DNA from: Candidatus Sumerlaeota bacterium
GTDB lineage: Bacteria > Sumerlaeota > Sumerlaeia > Sumerlaeales > Sumerlaeaceae
Assembly: GCA_026398535.1 (NCBI GenBank)
Contig: JAPLSQ010000049.1
Location: 1-64,000, forward strand
Direction: 5' to 3'
Length of the DNA stretch: 64,000 bases
Below, in pieces: positions 41,359 through 49,211 of the stretch. Positions within the stretch are counted from its first letter, which is position 1; each line of letters opens with the position of its first letter. A program made the position numbers and the translations under genes. Below the pieces are notes generated by a model. That model did no database searches and was not told the DNA's origin. It worked only from the letters and a program-made list of their open reading frames with translations.

Positions 41359-42072
41359 ATGGGTGTGCTAACTAATGATATGACTCGTTTGCGTAACGAG
41401 GTGTCAGCGTTGCGCAATAAGCGCGAAGAGGGCGCAAGCGAGTTGCGTGAGACTGTTGATTTTATGCGCTCATCAATTCGCGGGGAACAGTCCCGTGCCG
41501 CGCGCAAGGACAGGGCGGCGCGCGCCGACTTTGTGACGGATCTTACGACAGAAGTCAAAAATATGAAAGGGCATTTCCGCAAGTCTTTCGCGCGCATGGC
41601 AAAGGAAGGATGCGCCTCGCGCAAAAATTTCGTCAAGCAATCGAAGGAAGTTGTGCATGGACTGCTGAATGCGGTTGCAGCTGATCTTACCGGAGCCCAT
41701 AGGGCATGGTTTGGTGTGGCAAAGGCCAAAGTTCACCCGGTCAAGATTGTCGTCGAACATGAAATCAAGCCGCAACCAAAGGCAGAGGTCAAAGTTGAGG
41801 CGCCACGCCATGAAATCAAGCCGCAACCAAAGGTAGAGGTCAAAGTCGAAGCGCCGCGCCATGAAATCAAGCCGCAACCAAAGGTAGAGGTCAACCATGA
41901 AATCAAGCCGCAACCAAAGGTAGAGGTCAAAGTCGAAGCGCCGCGCCATGAAATCAAGCCGGAAGTCAAGCCGCATGGAGTTGCCCCAAAGGCTGAGGCG
42001 CAGAAACAACAGACATTTCAGGCAAGCGGACCCCGTCAGATATTTACTCACGGAAAAAGAAATAAGAAGTGA
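41359..42072 (+). CDS. Gas-vesicle-cluster helical protein 2 with Lys/Pro/Glu repeats (GvpC-like candidate)
   Basis: 237 residues. Residues 1-127 are a paralogue of the previous protein (MGVLTNDMTRLRNEVSALR; RKDRAARADFVTDLTTEVK; ADLTGAHRAWFG). Residues about 134-205 consist of a repeat HEIKPQPKVEVKVEAPR (17 residues; three full copies, one shortened to 12 residues, one degenerate). The tail is basic and hydrophilic. This could be an outer scaffold that binds the vesicle with its helical part and projects a charged brush. GGAAAGGAG precedes the ATG. Confidence 0.7.
   Translation: MGVLTNDMTRLRNEVSALRNKREEGASELRETVDFMRSSIRGEQSRAARKDRAARADFVTDLTTEVKNMKGHFRKSFARMAKEGCASRKNFVKQSKEVVHGLLNAVAADLTGAHRAWFGVAKAKVHPVKIVVEHEIKPQPKAEVKVEAPRHEIKPQPKVEVKVEAPRHEIKPQPKVEVNHEIKPQPKVEVKVEAPRHEIKPEVKPHGVAPKAEAQKQQTFQASGPRQIFTHGKRNKK
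41758..41946 (+). repeat. In-gene tandem repeat (51-bp unit)
   Basis: Units start at 41758, 41809, 41860 and 41896, each beginning CATGAAATCAAGCC. The third is only 36 bp, and a partial unit follows at 41947. Near-identical DNA suggests recent expansion by slippage or recombination. Confidence 0.9.
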
Positions 42073-42077
42073 TAACA

Positions 42078-42413
42078 ATGGAAAATATAGGACACGTCAC
42101 ATGCGCGTTTTGCGGCGGGGCCGGTCGCGATCCGTTCGGGATCATGTCCTGGCTGTCGACGTGTTGTGTGTGCGGGGGGCGGGGAGAAGTGATAGTGCCT
42201 GTGCCAAACGTTCCTTGTGCTCACTGCGCGGGGAGCGGCGTCATTAAGACATTCACATGCACCGTGTGTGGCGGCAGGGGTCGGCTGGCCGCGCTTGTCG
42301 GCCCTTCAGTCATTTGCCCGGAATGCCGCGGCTCGGGTGATGACTTCGGAGTGTCCGCTATGGATTGTCTGTCATGCCATGGCCGCGGACGAATACTTGT
42401 TGCACAACATTAA
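42078..42413 (+). CDS. DnaJ-type zinc-finger protein without a J domain
   Basis: About 111 residues from the ATG at 42078 (an upstream GTG at 42069 overlaps the previous stop). Contains a chain of CxxCxGxG-like knuckles: CAFCGGAG, CCVCGGRG, CAHCAGSG, CTVCGGRG, CPECRGSG, CLSCHGRG. In DnaJ the same cysteine-rich domain binds two zinc ions and helps hold unfolded clients. A freestanding version in a gas vesicle operon suggests a chaperone for GvpA or other Gvp subunits; this is inference. Confidence 0.85.
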   Translation: MENIGHVTCAFCGGAGRDPFGIMSWLSTCCVCGGRGEVIVPVPNVPCAHCAGSGVIKTFTCTVCGGRGRLAALVGPSVICPECRGSGDDFGVSAMDCLSCHGRGRILVAQH

Positions 42414-42437
42414 TGGAGTATGGAGAGTTATTGTCGC

Positions 42438-43454
42438 ATGTCGAGTGATGAAATGAAATCATCCATGACCGGCATCAGGATACAACCAGAGAACGACAGA
42501 ATCGTGCCCGAGGCGAGCGAGGAGTTTGTCATCACCCCGCATGTTGAGGAAATCACGAATCACGCCTTGGCCTATCTGATGGTGGGTTATGCAGTACATT
42601 TTTCCGGTCCGGCGGGAACGGGCAAAACAACGCTGGCCTTTCATGTGGCCTCGCGGCTTGGCCGCCCGGTCACGCTCATTCATGGCGACGACGAGTTTGT
42701 GAGTTCCGATCTCGTCGGGCGCGATTCCGGGTACCGCAAGAGCAAGCTAGTGGATAATTACATCCATTCCGTGTTGCGCACTGAGGAAGAGATGCAATCG
42801 ATCTGGGTGGACAACCGGCTGACCACAGCCTGCGAAAATGGCGACACGCTGATTTACGATGAATTTACGCGCTCGCGCCCGGAAGCGAACAATTCGTTGC
42901 TGAGCATTTTGTCAGAAAAAATTCTTAATCTGCCGCAGTTGCGGCAATGGGGCAAGGGTTTCATTGAGGTGCACAATCAGTTCCGCGCAATTTTCACATC
43001 AAATCCTGAAGAATACGCGGGAGTGCATAAAACCCAGGATGCTTTGCTGGATCGTTTGATCACAATTGACATCGGTCACTATGACCGCGAGACTGAGGTG
43101 ATCATCACGATGGCCAAGTCTGCCGTGCCGCGCGCGGATGCCGAGATCATTGTCGATATTGTTCGCGAAATGCGCAATATCGGCGTCAACAACAACCGGC
43201 CCACCATCCGGTCGAGCATCGCCATCGCGCGCATCCTGGTTCATGTGGGCTCGCGCGCCCGGAAAAATGACCCGAATTTCCGCTGGATCTGCCGCGATGT
43301 GCTCAACACCGACACGGTGAAAGTCAGACGCGCCGGGACGCCAATCATCAGGGAAATGGTGGACGAGGTGATCAACAAGGTCATCAGCACGGCAAGTTCT
43401 GTAAAACACGAAAGTGTGTTCAAGCCGGCCACTGGCGCGACGATAAGAAAGTAA
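42438..43454 (+). CDS. gvpN: Gas vesicle AAA+ ATPase GvpN
   Basis: About 338 residues, MoxR/GvpN family: Walker A HFSGPAGTGKTTLAF, Walker B GDTLIYDEFTRSRPEANN, sensor 1 FRAIFTSNPEEYAGVH and arginine finger region LLDRLITIDIG. The start at 42438 is preferred (GGAGAG 10 bases upstream); 42420 is an alternative with its ribosome site too close. GvpN is needed for full-size gas vesicles and often follows gvpC, which supports the idea that the two preceding genes are the local equivalents. Confidence 0.96.
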   Translation: MSSDEMKSSMTGIRIQPENDRIVPEASEEFVITPHVEEITNHALAYLMVGYAVHFSGPAGTGKTTLAFHVASRLGRPVTLIHGDDEFVSSDLVGRDSGYRKSKLVDNYIHSVLRTEEEMQSIWVDNRLTTACENGDTLIYDEFTRSRPEANNSLLSILSEKILNLPQLRQWGKGFIEVHNQFRAIFTSNPEEYAGVHKTQDALLDRLITIDIGHYDRETEVIITMAKSAVPRADAEIIVDIVREMRNIGVNNNRPTIRSSIAIARILVHVGSRARKNDPNFRWICRDVLNTDTVKVRRAGTPIIREMVDEVINKVISTASSVKHESVFKPATGATIRK

Positions 43455-43464
43455 TAGGAACAAA

Positions 43465-43791
43465 ATGGCTGTTACAGTCAAAACCATGCGTGACATTCGC
43501 ACGCTTTCCGGGCAGGTGGGGCAGGTGGCCATGCCCTACAGGGCCTATATGAGGATCAGTTGCCTGGAAATGGAGCGTTTCCGCCGCCAGCAGGAGAAAT
43601 CGAGCGCCAGCCATAGGATAGCAATCATCAATGCCCGCATGTGCGAGATCGAGGCTGAGAAGGACAAACTCCTGCGCGCATTGAACGAGCGGAGCGCAAA
43701 TATGTCTGCCGCCAATCCCGCCGGTGGCGCTTCGTCTTACACTTCCCCCACGCGGGCGGGCGCATCACGCGGCTTCAAAATAAGATACTGA
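43465..43791 (+). CDS. Small gas-vesicle-cluster protein (possible GvpV)
   Basis: 108 residues. A conserved-looking helical core, MPYRAYMRISCLEMERFRRQ followed by IAIINARMCEIEAEKDKLL, looks like a coiled coil; the tail is rich in Ala, Ser and Thr. Proteins of this size and pattern lie after gvpN in proteobacterial clusters (called GvpV in Serratia), but I cannot confirm homology. AGGA lies 6 bases upstream. Confidence 0.6.
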   Translation: MAVTVKTMRDIRTLSGQVGQVAMPYRAYMRISCLEMERFRRQQEKSSASHRIAIINARMCEIEAEKDKLLRALNERSANMSAANPAGGASSYTSPTRAGASRGFKIRY

Positions 43792-43802
43792 GGGCTTAAT
43801 TT

Positions 43803-44048
43803 ATGATAACCATAACAGGAGCGGATCACATCCGCACATCACGACAGATAAAGAGTTTCCGTGGTGTTGTCAACGCCACAGGCGCGCCAATGCAAGTGGC
43901 CGATCTCGGCCGCGTGATGCTTGCCGAGGCCATGATGATGACGAGGAAATTGCGGTTTCGCTGGCTGAAGGATTGCCGTATGTCATACCTGATCCTCAAC
44001 AGCAGGCAAAGCGCGCCGCGATCACACGATAAAGGAGCGGCAAAATGA
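43803..44048 (+). CDS. Small unknown protein in the gas vesicle operon
   Basis: 81 residues, basic (MITITGADHIRTSRQIKSFR), with no recognised domain. It is kept as a gene because it has a GAGGG ribosome site and its stop overlaps the start of the next gene (ATGA), so it is translated as part of the operon. No function proposed. Confidence 0.55.
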   Translation: MITITGADHIRTSRQIKSFRGVVNATGAPMQVADLGRVMLAEAMMMTRKLRFRWLKDCRMSYLILNSRQSAPRSHDKGAAK

Positions 44049-44239
44049 GAATTAATTGTTTGTCATGCGGACACAAGGTGGAGCTTGATGACGCCTATAG
44101 CGACTATGAAGGCGAAATACGATGCATGGTTTGCGGCACGATGCTTGAGGTCAAGATACACGATGGTCTGGTGTGCTCGGTCAAGCGCCCGGTGCCCGCA
44201 CCCCCGCCGTCGGCGTCCCGAAGTACATCGAAAGCATGA
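44045..44239 (+). CDS. Zinc-ribbon protein in the gas vesicle operon
   Basis: 64 residues with two CxxC pairs (NCLSCGHK and RCMVCGTM, 18 residues apart), the typical treble or ribbon zinc site. A flexible Pro/Ser-rich tail follows. AAGGAG lies upstream and it overlaps the previous gene. Perhaps a small assembly factor or regulatory protein of the gvp operon. Confidence 0.75.
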   Translation: MRINCLSCGHKVELDDAYSDYEGEIRCMVCGTMLEVKIHDGLVCSVKRPVPAPPPSASRSTSKA

Positions 44240-44256
44240 TGGAAGGGTGATGTTTT

Positions 44257-45009
44257 ATGACATCCCATAATTCAAACGGAATATATCTCTATGCCATCAG
44301 GACGGGGGGGGAAGAGCGGGAATATGCCAATTGCGGAATCGGAGGGGGTCATGTTTACTCGATCGCGCACGGGGATGTTGCCGCCGTTGTCAGCGATCTG
44401 ATGAACGGCAAACTGCGCCCGGAGCGCCGCAACATCGCCGCGCACCGGGATGTGATGGCCATGCTGATGCGGGAATCAACCGTGCTGCCGATGTCGTTCG
44501 GCATCGTGGCTGACAACCGCCAGGCCGTTATTGGCATTTTGTCCAATAACCGCGACGTGTTCATCAGCCAGTTGCGCAGGGTTGCGGGCAAGGTGGAAAT
44601 GGGATTGCGCGTCACATGGGATGTGCCGAATATTTTTGAGTATTTCGTCATGACACAGCACGAGTTGCGCGCGGCACGCGACCAAATCATGGGTTTGCGG
44701 GGGGAACTCACACAGGAGCAGAAAATCGAGCTGGGGCGGCTGTTTGACCGCCTGCTCAACGATGAGCGTGAAGCGCACACGGAGCAGGTGGAGGCTGTTT
44801 TAACGCAATGTTGCGATGAAATCAAGCACGGCAGGCACCGCAACGAGCAGGAGATCATGAACCTGTCCTGCCTTGTGAGGAACGACAAACAGGGCGATTT
44901 CGAAAACGCGGTGCTCATAGCCGCCGGACTGTTCGACAACAATTACGCCTTCGATTACAACGGTCCATGGGCTCCGCACAATTTTGTCGATATTGATCTC
45001 AAGTTGTAG
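44257..45009 (+). CDS. gvpF: Gas vesicle protein GvpF/GvpL
   Basis: 250 residues, full-length GvpF/L family: N-terminal domain (GIYLYAIRTGG; DVAAVVSDLMNGKLRPERRN; AHRDVMAMLMRESTVLPMSF) and C-terminal domain ending YDYNGPWAPHNFVDIDL-like (here FDYNGPWAPHNFVDI). GvpF and GvpL are assembly proteins that contact GvpA. Two further family members are on the opposite strand at 48492-50074. Confidence 0.96.
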   Translation: MTSHNSNGIYLYAIRTGGEEREYANCGIGGGHVYSIAHGDVAAVVSDLMNGKLRPERRNIAAHRDVMAMLMRESTVLPMSFGIVADNRQAVIGILSNNRDVFISQLRRVAGKVEMGLRVTWDVPNIFEYFVMTQHELRAARDQIMGLRGELTQEQKIELGRLFDRLLNDEREAHTEQVEAVLTQCCDEIKHGRHRNEQEIMNLSCLVRNDKQGDFENAVLIAAGLFDNNYAFDYNGPWAPHNFVDIDLKL

Positions 45010-45038
45010 ACACCCGCCGCTTATCTCCGGAAGTTGCC

Positions 45039-45314
45039 ATGTTGCTTGTTGACGACATATTGCTTTTTCCCGTCCATGGAATGCTGTGGATTTTCAAGGA
45101 AATCCACAATGCCGCGCAACAGGAAAAACAAGGAGAAGCCGAAGCCATCACGACCGAGCTGATGGAACTGTATATGCTTCTGGAAACAGGGAAGATCACA
45201 GAGAACGAATTTGACAGCCGCGAGCGGGATCTGCTCGACCGGCTCGATGACATCGAGAAAGAAAAGCATGGCGAGGAAGATGAGGAAGACAACAGCGGAG
45301 AGGAGCCGGTCTGA
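45039..45314 (+). CDS. gvpG: Gas vesicle protein GvpG
   Basis: 91 residues, matching GvpG: LLVDDILLFPVHGMLWIFKE at the start, then EITTEL-type helix (here AITTELMELYMLLETGKI) and a highly acidic tail. GvpG is a small helical assembly factor that works with GvpF/L. It stops just before the ArsA-like gene. Confidence 0.93.
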   Translation: MLLVDDILLFPVHGMLWIFKEIHNAAQQEKQGEAEAITTELMELYMLLETGKITENEFDSRERDLLDRLDDIEKEKHGEEDEEDNSGEEPV

Positions 45315-45333
45315 AGGCCTTGGCTCACCGCAA

Positions 45334-47328
45334 ATGACAAGGTTGTTCTTTCTCGACGATCAGGATTTGCGGTTGCTCTTGTTTGGCGGAAAAGGCGGTG
45401 TGGGTAAAACAACATGCGCGGCCGCGGCTGCGTTGCGTTATGCCGACAGCCGCCCTGATGCATCCATCCTGCTTGTCTCAACCGACCCGGCGCATTCGCT
45501 GGCCGACAGCCTGGCCGGCGATGATATTCCATCCAACTTGCGCGTTATTGAGCTTGACGCCGGGGAATATCTTAACCGATTCAGGCAGGATCATGCCGAC
45601 AAGTTGCGCAAAATCGCCCAGCGGGGAACATTCTTTGACGACGACGATATTGACAGCGCGCTCAACCTTTCCCTGCCGGGCATGGATGAGCTCATGGCCT
45701 TTCTGCAAATCATGCGCTGGATGGACGAAGACGGATATGACCGCATCATCGTGGACACCGCGCCCACGGGCCACACGTTACGCTTGCTGACAATGCCCGA
45801 TCTGGTGCGAACCTGGCTCGGTGCGCTCGATACGCTCCTGGCCAAGTATCGTTACATGAAAACGCTGCTGAGCGGTTTTTACAAGCGCGATGAACTCGAC
45901 ATTTTTATTGAGGACATGGCCTCTTCGGCCAAACGCATGAAATCGTTGCTTGGCGATCAGGCTCGTTGCCGGTTTGTCCCTGTCATGATTTCCGAGGCGC
46001 TGAGTGTGATGGAAACCGGGGACCTTGCGGCACAATTGAAACGCGCTGGCGTGGCCGTGACGGATATCGTCGTCAACCGCCTTTACCCGGCCGGGCATTG
46101 CGTGTTATGCGGTGACATCCGCGCGCGGCAGCTCGAACAGTTGCGGGAAGCCATGCGCGGCCACAGCCGTCTGGCGTCCTATATATTTTGGGGGATCCCT
46201 GTTTACGGCGCGGAAATACGCGGGCGAAAGATGCTGATGACATTCTGGGACGGCGCAACGCGTCTGTCACCAGAGACGGTCGCGATTCCATCTTCCCCGG
46301 CTGAACCGGATGACGCGGAAGGCGGCATCCGGGTTGGACTGTCTGCCGCGCCTTGCGCCGACAACCCGGCTCCATTGCCAGGCGCCGGCATGCGGTTGCT
46401 GTTGTTTGCGGGCAAGGGCGGCGTGGGGAAAACCACGCTTGCCAGCGCCACGGCGGCGCGAATGGCAAAGGAGCGCCACAGACGCAATATCCTTATTGTT
46501 TCAGCCGATCCAGCCCATTCGCTCTCTGATTGTTTTGACATGAAAATCGGCCGGACACCCGCCGTCATTTGTGAAGGATTATCCGCGCTGGAAATCGACG
46601 CGCAGGCCGAGTTTGACAGCCTTAAGAAACAGTACGCCAAAGAGCTGAAACATCTCTTTTCGTTTTCGAAAAATCTTGAGATTCAGTTCGATGAGGAATC
46701 GATCGAGCGGTTGCTCGACCTTTCCCCGCCGGGATTGGACGAGGTCATGGCGCTGACGCGGCTCATGGAGCAACTGGGCAACGATCGTCACGACTTGATT
46801 ATTCTGGACACGGCGCCCACCGGACACCTGATCCGGCTGATCGAATTGCCGCAAATCATCGAGGATTGGCTCAAGTTCATCTTCAGCCTGTTTCTTAAAT
46901 ATCGACATGTGCTCAAACTCCCGTCGAGCATCAAGCGTCTGATCGATATTTCCAAGAACCTGAAAGCATTGCGCGCCATGCTTGCCAATCCAGCCCGCTC
47001 CGCGCTTTATATCGCCGCAATTCCAACAGAGATGGCGCTGGCGGAGACCCAGGACCTTTACGAAGCCTGCAATCGTATGACAATCAGCGCGCCAGTGATT
47101 TTTTTGAACATGCTGACATTTGGCGGCAATTGTCCATTGTGCCAGGCCTTGGTTGAAAGGGAATCGCTGGTGAGAAACAAGTTCGACCAGATCTTTGACA
47201 GAACCCATCGCACCGCGGTTTACCGCCACAAGGAGCCTCGCGGCCTGCAATCCCTTACCGTGCTTGGCATGGAACTCTACCAGCAACCCGAAAATCCCTT
47301 GTTGACTATCAATAAGGGGAAGATATGA
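45334..47328 (+). CDS. Tandem ArsA/Get3-like ATPase in the gas vesicle operon
   Basis: About 664 residues from the ATG at 45334 (earlier in-frame starts fall inside gvpG). Two similar halves, each an ArsA/TRC40-type ATPase: deviant Walker A RLLLFGGKGGVGKTTCA and RLLLFAGKGGVGKTTLA; switch I (STDPAHSLADSLAGD; SADPAHSLSDCFDMK); IIVDTAPTGHTLRLL and IILDTAPTGHLIRLI. A CxxC near VLCGDI and NCPLCQ-like residues recall the zinc dimerisation site of Get3. Arsenite partners are absent. A chaperone role delivering a hydrophobic protein is suggested by the family. Confidence 0.93.
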   Translation: MTRLFFLDDQDLRLLLFGGKGGVGKTTCAAAAALRYADSRPDASILLVSTDPAHSLADSLAGDDIPSNLRVIELDAGEYLNRFRQDHADKLRKIAQRGTFFDDDDIDSALNLSLPGMDELMAFLQIMRWMDEDGYDRIIVDTAPTGHTLRLLTMPDLVRTWLGALDTLLAKYRYMKTLLSGFYKRDELDIFIEDMASSAKRMKSLLGDQARCRFVPVMISEALSVMETGDLAAQLKRAGVAVTDIVVNRLYPAGHCVLCGDIRARQLEQLREAMRGHSRLASYIFWGIPVYGAEIRGRKMLMTFWDGATRLSPETVAIPSSPAEPDDAEGGIRVGLSAAPCADNPAPLPGAGMRLLLFAGKGGVGKTTLASATAARMAKERHRRNILIVSADPAHSLSDCFDMKIGRTPAVICEGLSALEIDAQAEFDSLKKQYAKELKHLFSFSKNLEIQFDEESIERLLDLSPPGLDEVMALTRLMEQLGNDRHDLIILDTAPTGHLIRLIELPQIIEDWLKFIFSLFLKYRHVLKLPSSIKRLIDISKNLKALRAMLANPARSALYIAAIPTEMALAETQDLYEACNRMTISAPVIFLNMLTFGGNCPLCQALVERESLVRNKFDQIFDRTHRTAVYRHKEPRGLQSLTVLGMELYQQPENPLLTINKGKI

Positions 47329-47442
47329 TCGCACAGCATCATAAGCCGGGACCGGCACAGGCTAATCTTTTTTCGCGCGTGTCACGAATCGGATGTAACA
47401 AAATGACGCGCTCACTTGCGCAACCGTTTGGACCAGCGGTCA

Positions 47443-47458
47443 TGGCATGATAAACGCT
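47443..47458 (+). promoter_or_regulatory. Weak sigma-54-like promoter upstream of the second gvpA-type gene
   Basis: TGGCATGATAAACGCT has GG (47444-47445) and GC (47456-47457) with the required 10-base spacing; the -12 element reads ACGCT instead of TTGCW, so it is weak. The 160-base gap before 47489 is the largest in the operon after gvpA/GvpC-like genes, compatible with an internal promoter. Confidence 0.3.
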
Positions 47459-47488
47459 TATGCTTTTAGATGACACACACAAAATAAT

Positions 47489-47752
47489 ATGAAAAGCAGC
47501 TTAACCGAGACAACGCATGATGACTCCCAGCATATTTCGCTGTGTGAGACACTCGACCGCGTGTTGAACAAGGGCGTGGTCATATCCGGCGAAGTTGTCA
47601 TTTCCGTCGCCAATGTTGACCTGCTGTATCTGGCGCTTCAGATTGTGCTGACATCGATGGAAAACGCCCGGTCTTCTGCCGCCAGCGCCGCCAAACCGGT
47701 GATCTGGGTGAAGCCGCTGGGCATCATGGAAGTGAAACATGACATCCCATGA
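47489..47752 (+). CDS. gvpJ: GvpA/GvpJ-family protein (minor shell protein)
   Basis: 87 residues with the GvpA core in diverged form: LCETLDRVLNKGVVISGEVV, ISVANVDLLYLALQIVLTSM. GvpJ/M/S proteins share this core but differ from the rib protein and act in nucleation or tip formation. A C-terminal extension of about 20 residues is unlike GvpA. Assignment to J rather than S is by position next to gvpK. Confidence 0.85.
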   Translation: MKSSLTETTHDDSQHISLCETLDRVLNKGVVISGEVVISVANVDLLYLALQIVLTSMENARSSAASAAKPVIWVKPLGIMEVKHDIP

Positions 47753-48110
47753 TTACATGCGCATCGAGAGCGAAGCCAGTGGAGATTTCGCGCGCGTAAT
47801 GGCCTCGGAAATGTCCCCGATGTCCGCGCTCCAGGAAAAGACCTCGACAGCGCAAAGACAGCTCGATGTCGGCAAGGTCAAGGACGGGCTGGCGCAACTT
47901 GTGCTCACGCTCGTGAAGTTGCTTCATGAATTGCTCGAACGACAAGCCATCCGGCGCATCGAGGGCGGAAGTCTCAGTGCCGCGCAGATCGAAGAACTCG
48001 GACAGACACTGATGAAGCAGACTGAAGTGATCGAAAAACTTCGGGTGGAATTCGGCTTGGAAGCGGAGGACCTGAATCTCGATCTCGGGCCCCTCGGAAA
48101 ATTGTTATAA
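47739..48110 (+). CDS. gvpK: Gas vesicle protein GvpK
   Basis: 123 residues, GvpK family: DVGKVKDGLAQLVLTLVKLL, HELLERQAIRRIEGGSLSAA and the C-terminal MKQTEVIEKLRVEFGLEAED. A helical assembly factor required for gas vesicle formation in several organisms. It overlaps the previous gene by 14 bases, so translation is coupled. Confidence 0.95.
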   Translation: MTSHDYMRIESEASGDFARVMASEMSPMSALQEKTSTAQRQLDVGKVKDGLAQLVLTLVKLLHELLERQAIRRIEGGSLSAAQIEELGQTLMKQTEVIEKLRVEFGLEAEDLNLDLGPLGKLL

Positions 48111-48121
48111 GGAGTTATGTG

Positions 48122-48448
48122 ATGCCTGTAAAAGGTTCCATGCAACATTCGATTGAAAGCACCAACTTGGCCGACCTGCTCGAACGGGTGCTCGACAAGG
48201 GAATTGTCATTGCCGGCGACATCAAGATCAAGCTTGTCGATATTGAGCTGCTGACCATTCAGATCCGCCTGCTGATCTGCTCTGTGGACAAGGCCAGGGA
48301 AATGGGCATTGACTGGTGGACCAACAATCCGGCTCTCAGCTCAAGCAGCCAGCAGGCTCTGCCTGCGGGGCAGACTTCGACAATTGAAGACCGCCTGAAC
48401 CGGCTCGAAGCCGCCGCCGCTTCCGCCAGCCTCCCGGTCAAGCACTGA
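48122..48448 (+). CDS. GvpA/GvpJ-family protein with C-terminal extension
   Basis: 108 residues. Core: NLADLLERVLDKGIVIAGDI, KIKLVDIELLTIQIRLLICS. Beyond it, IDWWTNNPAL and a Ser/Gln/Ala-rich tail, ending in a short coiled coil (TIEDRLNRLEAAAA). ATG at 48122 is preferred to the GTG at 48119 because AAGGAG lies 7 bases upstream. GvpJ or GvpS by family; last gene of the plus-strand operon. Confidence 0.88.
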   Translation: MPVKGSMQHSIESTNLADLLERVLDKGIVIAGDIKIKLVDIELLTIQIRLLICSVDKAREMGIDWWTNNPALSSSSQQALPAGQTSTIEDRLNRLEAAAASASLPVKH

Positions 48449-48463
48449 ACAACTCAGCGGCGG

Positions 48464-48488
48464 GGATGTGCCGCGACACGGCACATCC
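48464..48488. terminator. Terminator hairpin between convergent gas vesicle operons
   Basis: GGATGTGCCG (48464-48473) and CGGCACATCC (48479-48488) form a perfect 10-bp stem with a 5-base loop. It lies exactly in the 43-base gap between the two convergent operons and would serve both strands. No T-run on the plus side. Confidence 0.75.
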
Positions 48489-48491
48489 GGC

Positions 48492-49211
48492 CTATGCGTT
48501 CTCCAGAAAGACCATATTGTATGGCGGCCAAGGACCGCTGAGAAGCAGCTTCGCTTGTTCCGATGCGCTGAGTGTCCGGAATGCTGACCTGAATCGCTCA
48601 ACGTTCCCGTTTGGAACGAGAAAGTATAGCGAGATGAGGTTTCCGCCATGCGGTTGCGCGGATTCGATCCGGCTTTTCACGAACAAGCCGTCAAAATGAT
48701 GGCGGATTTTGCGCGCGATGGCTTCATGCCCGGCAGGCAACTCGTCAATCATCGCATAATGAGCTTTCCTCTCCATCAGGTAAGAGCGCCCTGTGGACGC
48801 CGCGCGATCAGTCGGTTTTTCAGGGGGTGAAACCGCCGATGTCATCCCTCCGTCAGCAGGAATGATGCGTATGCCCATCTCCACGCAATCATCCAATTCG
48901 CTTAGTATTGCCAGATACCGATCATGGCGGTCCTGGAGCAGACGAATCAGGTCCAGGCTTTCATGAAAAATATTCCCATAACGCAGAGGGATGATGGCGC
49001 CTTGCCTGAAAAAGGCGTTGACCACGCCGGCATAAGCCAGGGCGTCCGCTTCGGTCGCTGACGTCTTGATGAAGTCATGTCTTGAAACGGCGGCGCACAA
49101 ATCCGCGGTTTCAACCAGCGTCACACTGGCCCCTTCCACTCCCGTCGCGTGTTGTGTTTCCCAGCCTCCCCCGGCGCGCATGACGCAATAAGCCAGCAGA
49201 CTTGCCGTCAT
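48492..49211 (-). CDS. Gas vesicle protein GvpF/GvpL family, second copy
   Basis: 239 residues. Family features: RQGAIIPLRYGNIF, SELDDCVEMGIRI, ISLYFLVPNGNVERFRSAFR and the terminal GPWPPYNMVF. Divergent from the copy at 44257. Last gene of the minus-strand operon; its ATG overlaps the previous stop by 4 bases. Confidence 0.9.
   Translation of the reverse strand: MTASLLAYCVMRAGGGWETQHATGVEGASVTLVETADLCAAVSRHDFIKTSATEADALAYAGVVNAFFRQGAIIPLRYGNIFHESLDLIRLLQDRHDRYLAILSELDDCVEMGIRIIPADGGMTSAVSPPEKPTDRAASTGRSYLMERKAHYAMIDELPAGHEAIARKIRHHFDGLFVKSRIESAQPHGGNLISLYFLVPNGNVERFRSAFRTLSASEQAKLLLSGPWPPYNMVFLENA

Noticed and set aside
41758..41946. CRISPR-like array
   Set aside because: Repeats are directly adjacent, in frame inside a protein gene and without spacers.
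40537..42072. Naming the two helical genes gvpC
   Set aside because: Position fits, but the characteristic 33-residue GvpC repeats are not visible, so only a GvpC-like candidate is stated.
45334..47328. Arsenic-resistance operon
   Set aside because: ArsA-like ATPase only; no arsB, arsC or arsR nearby, and flanking genes are gas vesicle genes.
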